DNA of 24,718 bases from the NCBI RefSeq assembly GCF_000485595.1, contig NW_014577860.1, positions 1 to 24,718 on the forward strand, in the 5' to 3' direction. The notes beneath the pieces are model-generated. The model searched no databases, had not been told where the DNA came from, and saw only the letters and a program-made list of their open reading frames with translations. The position numbers and the translations under genes were made by a program. Below, piece by piece: positions 17,918 to 24,718 of this stretch (the stretch's first letter is position 1; each line of letters opens with the position of its first letter). This stretch comes from Priapulus caudatus. Its lineage: Eukaryota; Priapulida; Priapulimorpha; Priapulimorphida; Priapulidae.

Positions 17918-18230
17918 GCTACTACTGCTGCTGTTGCTGCTACTACTGATAGTACTTGCTACTGCCACTACTACTGCTTCAGCTGTTGCTACTGGACTAC
18001 TGCTTACTGTTGGCTACTGCTACTGCTGCTTGCCGCTACTGCTACTGGCTTACTGCTGCTACGTACTGCTGGCGTACTATATTACGCTGCACTTACTATA
18101 CTAGCTACTACTACTACTACTACTACTAACTACTAGCTACTAACTACTACACTACACTACTACTACTACTGCTGGCTTATGCTGCTGCTGGCTCTGCTGC
18201 TGCTACTAACTGACTACTACTACTACTACT
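17918..18230. repeat. (CTG/CTA)n trinucleotide array, left part
   Basis: CTG, CTA and ACT triplets on the plus strand: the reverse-complement sense of the array at 12.1-13.45 kb. It is interrupted by a MITE at its right end. Confidence 0.93.
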
Positions 18231-18954
18231 GGGGCCCGTTGCAAAAAAAATTTTTTTAATAAGGTTTTTCTTAACATTAACCTTAAACTTTAAGCTTTTT
18301 CTCTTAAAGCGTTGCCAAGAAACTTCGTAAAGTAAGATAATTAAAAATTCTCATGCGTAAAACTTTTCTCTGTAACTAAGGGATCCTAGACCCTCCCCAT
18401 TAACTTACAGTATAAGTTGAAATACACATTTACACAGCACGAATTCAATTAAAGTGATATTGATATTTATAATAATGAATAACAATGGTGTTTTATTGAA
18501 AACAGCGTCAAAAATCATTATTATCTACGCGCTAATAAAACAAAAACAATACATTTATAAATGACGTAATCATTATGTTTTCTGTTTAAAAGGTTTGCAA
18601 CGCTTGCCACGATTCTCGCTGTCTCGTGTTACAGGTGAGATTGTCATTGTTGTGCAGAATTAATTCATGCCACGTAATAATTCATCAAATAATTATTTAT
18701 ATGTTTTTAGCCATCATAATATGCCATAATAATTACTGTGATGTACCAATAAATGTGTATGAATTTGATTTTGATATCGATTCCCATCCAATTCAGGCAG
18801 CCTTGTGATGAAGTTCCTGTTATCCGTAAAAGTTTTCACTTAAGTAAAGTTTAGTTTAAGTGGTTTCTGCAACGCTATTAATAATAAACCTTAACATTAA
18901 CATTAGAACTTAAAAATTAATCGTAACTTTACGAAGTTTCTGGCAACGGGCCCC
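18231..18954. mobile_element. 724 bp AT-rich MITE
   Basis: Bounded by perfect 12 bp inverted ends GGGGCCCGTTGC/GCAACGGGCCCC. If the end is taken as GGGCCCGTTGC, a CTG is duplicated on both sides, though the flank is CTG-rich and this is not decisive. The inverted repeats are longer and compound: CGTTGCC-AGAAACTTCGTAAAGT at the right tip (minus strand) pairs with an internal copy at 18309-18335, while TTAACATTAAC and GCGTTGCA blocks pair crosswise. The interior has no coding capacity (only a 60-codon chance frame), so mobility would depend on another element. Confidence 0.85.
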
Positions 18955-19345
18955 TGTGACTGCTGGCTGTTATTGCTACTGTGCGTGACGCGCTGGCTAC
19001 TACTGCTACTGCTACATACTACTACTATTACTGCTACTGCTACTACTGCTACTATGCTAGCTAAACTGGTGTCAACTGCTACTACTGCTGCTGCTGCTAA
19101 TGCTAACTGCGTCTACACTGCTGCTGCTACTATTGCTGCTACTAATCTTGCTGTCTAATTGCTACTGTGCTACTACACATGCTGGCTACTATCTGGCTAG
19201 CTGCTGCTGCTGCTATTGTGCTACTGCTGCTACTATACTGCTGGGCTAATACTACTGCTGCTACTACTGTGCTGCTACTACTGGCGCTGCTATTTGCTAC
19301 TGCTGCTACGGCTGCTACTGCTACGTTGACGGGCCGCACCCGACG
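18955..19345. repeat. (CTG/CTA)n trinucleotide array, right part
   Basis: Continuation of the array at 17918-18230 after the MITE, with GCTACTGCTACTACTGCT-type units and more slips. Confidence 0.93.
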
Positions 19346-19755
19346 CTGCTAGCCCTTACTACTTCTGAGTTCTAGGCTTACCGTACGTGTTGCCGGCGCC
19401 ATGGTCTCTGCAGGAGCACCTTAAACAACGGGAATCAAAGAAATCCGGTGCACGTGAGGCCTCGCGTGAATGTGGTGTTTGCGTGCGCGTGAAACGCGCG
19501 CGTAGCGGCCATAAAGCGGCTACCCTATTAGTTCGTTTGCACGGGAGAAAGAGCTGTGGCAGCATTACCGATAGATTTATATACAGGTTTGCTGTGAACA
19601 CTATTATCTTGATCATTTATTATACATCTATGAAGCTATGCACTGAGTTAGGGTCGGCGCAGATTGCATGCTGGCCTGCATCAGTGAGGAGACTGCGAGA
19701 TGAGAGACACGACAAACAGGCAACAGCAAGAAGAGCGGAATTGTTACGACGAAGA
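19346..19755. other. unassigned sequence, partly CpG-rich
   Basis: CpG-rich at 19450-19530 (gcgtgcgcgtgaaacgcgcg). A plus-strand frame of ~128 codons (19387-19773) is Arg/Ala-rich and resembles no family. It lacks an ATG at its start and is probably a chance frame. Confidence 0.3.
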
Positions 19756-19915
19756 GAATTGAGAAGGCGGTAAGATGAAGAAGAAAGCGAGAGAGTCGCA
19801 CAAGCTAGAAGTGGATACTACGAACAAGGTAAGAGGTGCGGAAGAGAGAATTGAGAAAGAGGAAAAGGAGACGAGAAGGAAAGAGAGAAAGGGGAGAGAG
19901 AGGAGTAGTGTTTGT
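19756..19915. repeat. purine-rich (GA) low-complexity block
   Basis: GAGAAG/GAAAGAG sequence without a strict period, purine on the plus strand. Confidence 0.75.
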
Positions 19916-20619
19916 AATAATATGTAGGTGTGTGCGCGGTGTGTGGCTGCTTGCGTGCGTGCGCAGCGTACATTTGATCTGTGTGAGTTCATAAACTAGA
20001 GAGCAGAGAGAGCCTTACTCAACATGTATCAATCTCTTGTAGCGAAAATGAAAACCGAGAATGGAAAGCGAACAGCGTCATCTATCGTTTGCATGCTAGC
20101 GCGCGCGCATTCCCAAATGTAACAGCTGCCATGACGTCTGAGTAGTCCCAGCAGCGCAGGCGTTTACCGCACGCCGATCCGCGAGATGCCAAACTCGCAC
20201 GACAGAATATGGCGCTTCCTCGCTCTGGCTGCTCGCACTGCCACAAGCAGATTTTTCGTAGAATTTATTACGACTTAAATTTACTATCACAGGTACAGCG
20301 GCCCCGTTACACCTGTCCTATCGTAAACGGTTTTACATTAATAAAAGTTTGCAAAACATAATAAAATCGACCCATTATTTCATAAAAATTTTGGATAAAT
20401 AGTGACACGAAATAGTACCTGATTGTGTCCGCATTTACTTGACTTTTAAAATAATTAACGGTGTACACGTTTTTATTTAATTATTTAATCATACATTTTT
20501 CGGATACTTTGCAAACATACATAATTCTACGAATATCTGTGTTTTATAAATTTTTGCATATTCAGCTTAAACATCTAATTTGTCGCACGACGACAAAAAA
20601 TGAAAAACAAACTTGCGAC
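19916..20619. other. unassigned sequence, AT-rich from 20240
   Basis: GT-rich to 19990, mixed to 20240, then AT-rich. The short frames show no family features. An ACAGGT...ACCTGT inverted pair lies at about 20291-20320. Confidence 0.35.
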
Positions 20620-20776
20620 AGTTGCGGCCGCATTGATTGCCTTCGCTGGATTTCCCCGAGCTCCGCCACTGTAAATAATAGTAAAGCTTTTGCGAAGTGG
20701 TAGCATGAGTTTGTAAAAAGGGGGCGCAATGCAACGTGGCGCTGCAATGCGCTCGCATGGGTGTCACATTCCCCCC

Positions 20777-21123
20777 GGGCGTAGAGGGAGGTGCCGCTAC
20801 GTGGCAGCACTAGTCACTTTCGTACAATTCCGTCATTACCATCAGTCATACTTCTATGCCCTAGACTGGCTTTAAAATTTGTCGCTAACCCCTAACCCTA
20901 ACGCTTAATCCTATACCCTAACCTAACGGCTAACCGCTGAAACCCTAAGCCTATGGGGTTGTCTATATTCAGGCACGTGCACAGGAGAAATTTGGAATAT
21001 TTTTGTCACGTGGTTTGGTTTGGTTTAAAACCAAATCAGATGTAATCCGTGTTCGTGACCGTCATTCCAGTCTTGTATCGCCGCCAAAGCAATCTCATGT
21101 GCAGAGTGTGAAGGCATGGTGAG
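20777..21123 (+). repeat. left outer arm with telomere-like motifs
   Basis: Unique-sequence part of the left inverted arm. At 20884-20951 it carries degenerate telomere-like units (aacccctaaccctaac, taccctaacctaac, aaccctaag). The corresponding right-arm region has fewer (cccaacctaatcctata). Confidence 0.75.
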
Positions 21124-21695
21124 GTGTGAGAAATGAGGAGGAGAGAAGCTTGTGATAAGGAGGAGGGGGAGAAGCTGGTGGAGAATGAGGAAGGGGAGAA
21201 GGACGTGGTGAAGAAGGAGGAAGCGGGAGATGCTGGTGAGAAAGGAGGAGGGGGATAGAAGCTGGTGGAGAAGAGGAAGGGAGAAGGGGAAGACTGGTGG
21301 AGAAGGAAGAAGGGGAGAAGGCTGGTGGAGAAGAGGAAGGGGAGAAGGGAGAAGGTGGTGAGAAGGAAGAAGGGAAGCCTGGTGGAAGAAGGAGAGGGGA
21401 GGAGGAAAAGGGTGGTGGAAAAGGAAGAGGAGAGAAGCTGTGAGAAGGAGGGATTTGGGAGAAGAGAGAAGGTGGTGAGAAGGAGAAGGGGAGAAGGCTG
21501 GTGAGAAGGAGGAGGGGGAGAGGAGAGAAGGTGGAGGAAAGGAGAAGACTGGTGGAGAAGGAGGAAAGGGGAAAGGGAGAAGGTGGTGGAGGAGGGGAGA
21601 AGCTGGGTGGAGAAGGAGGAGGGGAGAAGCTGATGGAGAAGGAGGAAAGGGAGAAGAGGGAGAAGGGAGTGGTGGAAGGAGAGGGAGAAAGCTGT
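21124..21695 (+). repeat. purine-rich minisatellite (left arm)
   Basis: Variable units around GGTGGAGAAGGAGGAGGGGA and GAAGCT, about 27-30 bases each, purine on the plus strand. Confidence 0.88.
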
Positions 21696-22798
21696 CGTAA
21701 GCTTCCTCGCTTCTCCACTCAGCTTCTCCTCCTTCTCCCACAGCTTCCCTTCTTCGCCTCCTCCTATCTCTACCACTTTCCCCCTCCTTCTCCCCTTGCC
21801 TCTCTCCACCAGCTTCTCCCCCTTCTCCTTCTCCACCAGCTTTTCCGCCTTCTCCCCTGCCTTCCTCCACCCAGCTTCCCTTCTCCCAAGTGGGCGGCAG
21901 GGAGAATTGCAGCCTCCATCTCCCCTTCCTCCTTCTCCACCAGCTTCTCCCCCTCCTCGCTTCTCACACTCATTCTCCGCATTCTCCCGCTCTTCCACCA
22001 CGTTCTCTCTTCTCCCCTTCCTCCTTCTCCAACCAACTCTTACCCCTCCTCCACAACCTTCTCACTGTCCCCCTCCCGCTGTCTCCACCAAGGCTTCTTC
22101 GCCCTCCTCCTCTCCACCAACCTTCTGCCCATTCTCCCCTTGCCTTCTTCTCCACCAACTTCTCCCCTCCTCCTTTCTCCACACAACCTCTCCCTTCTCC
22201 CCTTTCTCCTTCTTCGCAAACAGCCATTCCTCCCTCCTACCTTCTCCATTCTTCCTTTCTTCATTCTCCACCAGCTTCTGCCCCCTCGGCTCCTTCTCCA
22301 GGGCCACATTCCTCCCCATCCTCCATTCTCCACCACCTTTTCCCTTCTCGCGCTTCCTCCATCTCCACCACTTCTCCCCTCCTTCTCCACTAGCTTCTAC
22401 CCCTCTCTCCACCACTTCTCCCCACTCCTCCCTCTCCACGGACAGCTTCTCACCCTCCCTCTTCTGCCAACCCACTTTTCTCCTCTTCTTCCCCTTCCCT
22501 CACTTCTCCACCACTTCTCCCCTCACTTCTCCACCACGCTCTCCTTCTCCCCCTTTCCCCCTCATCGCTTCAATTCATCTTCTCTCCCCCTCCTCTATTC
22601 TCCACCCGCTTCTTCCTTTCTCCCCTTCCCTCATTCTCCCACGGCAGCTTCTCCCTCCCTCCTTCTCCACCAGCCATTTCTCCCCTCCTGCCTTCCTCCA
22701 CCACCTTTCTCCCTTCTCCCTTCCCTCATTCTCCACCAGCATCTCCACCAGCTCCTCTCTTCTCCCACCAGCATTCTCTCCTCCTCCTTCTCCCACCA
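21696..22798 (-). repeat. pyrimidine-rich minisatellite (right arm, inverted)
   Basis: Reverse-complement sense of the left array (CTTCTCCACCAGCTTCTCCC units), about twice as long. It is interrupted near 21885-21925 by non-repeat aagtgggcggcagggagaat. Long frames on both strands are repeat translations (Ser/Pro/Leu-rich or Glu/Gly/Arg-rich). Confidence 0.88.
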
Positions 22799-23007
22799 CT
22801 CACCATGCTCACACTTTTGCACAGCAAGCTTTGGCGATAGCAGCTGAAAGTGACGTCACGAACATCGCGATACATCTGATGGTTAATAAACACAAACCAC
22901 GTGACAAAATATGCAAAGTTAACTCCTTACGGCCTGAATAATAGACAAACCCAACCTAATCCTATACATTAGTGCTGCCCCGTAGGGCACCCTCGCTCCT
23001 ACGTCCC
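22799..23007 (-). repeat. right outer arm of the foldback element
   Basis: Minus-strand match to 20777-21123 as listed for the element. Relative to the left arm it lacks most of the telomere-like units and about 80 bp. Confidence 0.75.
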
Positions 23008-23169
23008 GGAAGTAGACATCGGCACTCGCATAAGGCCTGAACGAGAGCAGTGCCGCCCTGGCGAGCTTTAACGCATCAAGCTCTAATTGCATGCCTGACG
23101 ACTGAGGAGACCTAAAGGCTAAGCCGCGATGCGAGCGCTCATTCCATGTATAGGAAGTTAGGGTCAATT

Positions 23170-23525
23170 CTCGTTTTTCCCCTCTCACCTTCTCTCTCTC
23201 CTTCTCTCTCTACCGCTTTCCTCGTCTCTCTCTCTCTCTGCTCATCGTCTATCGTCATCTCTATCTCGAATCTCTATCATCTACTCTCTCTCTCTCTCTC
23301 CTCTCTCTTCTCTCGTCTCTCTCTCTCGCCGTCATCTCTCTTCTCTCTTCTCGCTTCGGGGTGGGCTACCAGCATCGTTCGGCGGGACGTCTTTTTCTCT
23401 CTCTGCTCTCTCTTTCTTTTTTCTTTCTATTTCTCTCTAACCCTGCACAGTTCTTCTCTCCCCCCTCTCTCTCTCTAACTATCTATCTATCTCTTGTTTG
23501 CTTTCTCTCCTCTATATTTCTCTCT

Positions 23526-23568
<43 letters not shown>

Positions 23569-23690
23569 TTCTCCACTCCTCTCCTCACCTCTCCTCTCAT
23601 CTTCTTCTCTCCTCTCTCTCCTCTCCCACACTCTCTCTCTCCTCTCTCCTGGCTCTCTCCTTTCTTTTTCCTCGCTTTTCGCCGCCCAAC
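23170..23690. repeat. CT-rich low-complexity block
   Basis: CTCTCT with TATC, CGTC and CTTT variants, including a pure (CT)n at about 23535-23563. A complex 50 bp island (cttcggggtgggctaccagc onward) lies at about 23354-23393. Confidence 0.88.
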
Positions 23691-23984
23691 TATTGTCCGC
23701 CACAACGACTGTAATCATTTATCGTAGGCAAGAAGGCAATGTTCTCGGAACTCACCCCGATGATCACACGGGAAGCGAATCGACGAGATGGAAACTCGTC
23801 GTCGTCATTTCACACTCGTCAACGATAATCCTTTCAAAAGCGATCTGTCTAATTTAACGGCAGAATGGGTTGTTCGATGTGGAGTAACAGCGAAAATCCG
23901 AAACGAACAAAATCGAGATTCAAATTATACCGCAGACCAACGTCGCAAACAGACGTAGAGATGCTCACATCGCGCTGTTCTTCC
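23691..23984. other. unassigned complex sequence
   Basis: Balanced composition, no recognised gene. Contains a perfect 7 bp stem CGACGAG/CTCGTCG at 23781-23801 with a 7-base loop. Confidence 0.35.
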
Positions 23985-24160
23985 TCTGCTCTCTCCTCTT
24001 CTCTCTTTCCCTTTTTTCTCTGATTCTCGATCTCCTCCTCTCTCTCTCGATCTCTCTCTCTGCTTTCTTATCTCTCTCCTCTCCCACCATCCCTCCCCGC
24101 TTCCTCTCTCTTTCTCATCATTTTTTCTCGTCCTTCCTTCCCCTCCCATTTCTTTTATAC
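23985..24160. repeat. CT-rich low-complexity block
   Basis: CTCTC/TTCC mixture with short CGATCTC units. Confidence 0.8.
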
Positions 24161-24718
24161 ACATGTTGCTGCTCTCTAGGTTAATTTATGTAGTTGAAAG
24201 CGTCGCACGAGGTCTTGCTCATTCTGCACGAGGTCTTTTCTCATTATACCTTTCTTCCTCGCCCTGCTCCCATCTTCATACCTCCCCGTCCTCGTTCATG
24301 TTGTTCCCGCCGTCAATGCCCATGCTATTGCTATCTGCCCCAGATCCTGTCGGCTGCTCTGGCCCCTTTAATCCTGCTTCATGCTCCTGTCGTCTGCCCC
24401 TACTGATCGGCCATCATTCGTTCTTTCTCCTCCTTCTCCACTTGCTCCGAGCTCCTTCTCTGCCTCGGGCTTCATCGCCGCCTTCCTTCTTGTCTCGACC
24501 AGCATTGGCCAATGTTTGGTATTACATAATATTGGTTGACCATTGCGCCTAGTTGCGATTGTTGTTATTGTGAGTATCATGTTGCGAACGCCTCGCTGGT
24601 AGCCCAGCGCGCGTGACGCCTGAGTTGGCGCAAAGAGGCGAGAGAACCGCGTGACATGTATCACTCCACGCGCCGCAGAGTGAGGGCGAACAGGTGGGTC
24701 CTAGAGACCGAGGTGGAA
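24161..24718. other. unassigned flank, CT-rich to 24500 and CpG-rich at the end
   Basis: Ser/Pro/Leu-rich frames here follow base composition and show no domain. The last 150 bp is CpG-rich (gcccagcgcgcgtgacgcc). No gene recognised. Confidence 0.35.

Larger units (their letters stand above)
20620..23145. mobile_element. foldback-like element with long inverted arms
   Basis: The outer arms match in inverted orientation over several hundred bases: gggcgtag...gtgcc-ctacg-ggcagcacta (20777-20812 against 22970-23007), ggggttgtctat-attcaggc (20955-20974 against 22932-22952), a perfect 17 bp ttttgtcacgtggtttg (21001-21017 against 22893-22909), atcagatgta...gttcgtgac, and catggtgag (21115-21123 against 22799-22807). 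Inside lie minisatellite arms, GA-rich on the left and CT-rich on the right, meeting at aagct-gtcgta-agctt (about 21688-21704). The outermost parts (20620-20760, 23008-23145) match only weakly, so the true ends are uncertain. No coding region. Confidence 0.72.

Noticed and set aside
17493-18104. 203-codon plus-strand frame
   Set aside because: Produced by CT-rich sequence running into a CTG/CTA array; Ser/Leu-rich with no recognisable family.
19387-19773. 128-codon plus-strand frame
   Set aside because: Starts without ATG, Arg/Ala-rich tail follows composition, no family recognised.
21025-22941. Frames of up to 448 codons in the minisatellite region on both strands
   Set aside because: They are Ser/Pro/Leu or Glu/Gly/Arg repeat translations that follow the purine/pyrimidine strand bias of the array. 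No domain and overlapping in opposite strands.
20620-23145. Palindromic long-read artefact
   Set aside because: The two arms differ by many substitutions, by length (about 570 against 1100 bases of minisatellite) and by indels, so one is not a simple fold-over copy of the other.

Overview
The window comes from a metazoan nuclear genome, most likely a marine or other aquatic invertebrate. Simple repeats and transposable elements make up most of it. There are no bacterial gene arrangements, no convincing long host exons and no structured RNA genes. The organism cannot be named from this sequence. The long TATG, AC/GT, GATA, GA/CT, TCTG, AGGTG and AGC/AGT arrays, together with the transposon types, fit an invertebrate such as a mollusc better than a vertebrate. 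A 25-base run of N at 13453-13477 is a scaffold gap. Many single-base indels separate the two copies of one repeat, which suggests residual long-read error.

Layout. 1-3.5 kb: dinucleotide and GATA microsatellites among AT-rich sequence with pogo/Tigger-like transposon ends, and one possible small minus-strand secreted-type ORF or exon. 3.73-5.53 kb: a decayed non-LTR retrotransposon (LINE) of the CR1/Jockey type, interrupted by a ~310 bp insertion. Its last ~300 bp is tandemly duplicated 418 bp downstream and runs into a TATG/TG array. 6.0-7.36 kb: a 1.3 kb (TATG)n array. 7362-11183: a complete 3.8 kb element with ~250 bp terminal inverted repeats (TIRs) and a probable TA target duplication. 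It carries a broken gene for a large protein that I read as a multicopy invertebrate family with a FEN1/PIN-like nuclease core and a C-terminal CXC-type cysteine motif. TATG repeats lie on both sides, so it appears to have landed inside the LINE-tail array. 11.2-13.45 kb: GT-rich sequence, a CpG-rich block, then a long CAG/TAG array. 13.48-15.84 kb: a second TATG array followed by the first 1.15 kb of the same TIR element.

15.84-19.35 kb: CAG, TCTG, AGGTG, CT and TA arrays, then a CTG/CTA array (opposite strand sense to the one at 12-13.4 kb) split by a 724 bp AT-rich MITE. 19.35-20.6 kb: mixed sequence with no recognisable gene. 20.6-23.15 kb: a foldback-like element. Its diverged outer inverted arms contain telomere-like CCCTAA motifs, and its centre is a purine-rich minisatellite facing its own complement. 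23.15-24.72 kb: CT-rich low-complexity sequence and unassigned flanks.

The strongest lead is the TIR element at 7362-11183: a transposon-like unit whose only recognisable coding content is a nuclease-like protein rather than an obvious DDE transposase. The foldback element is the second.
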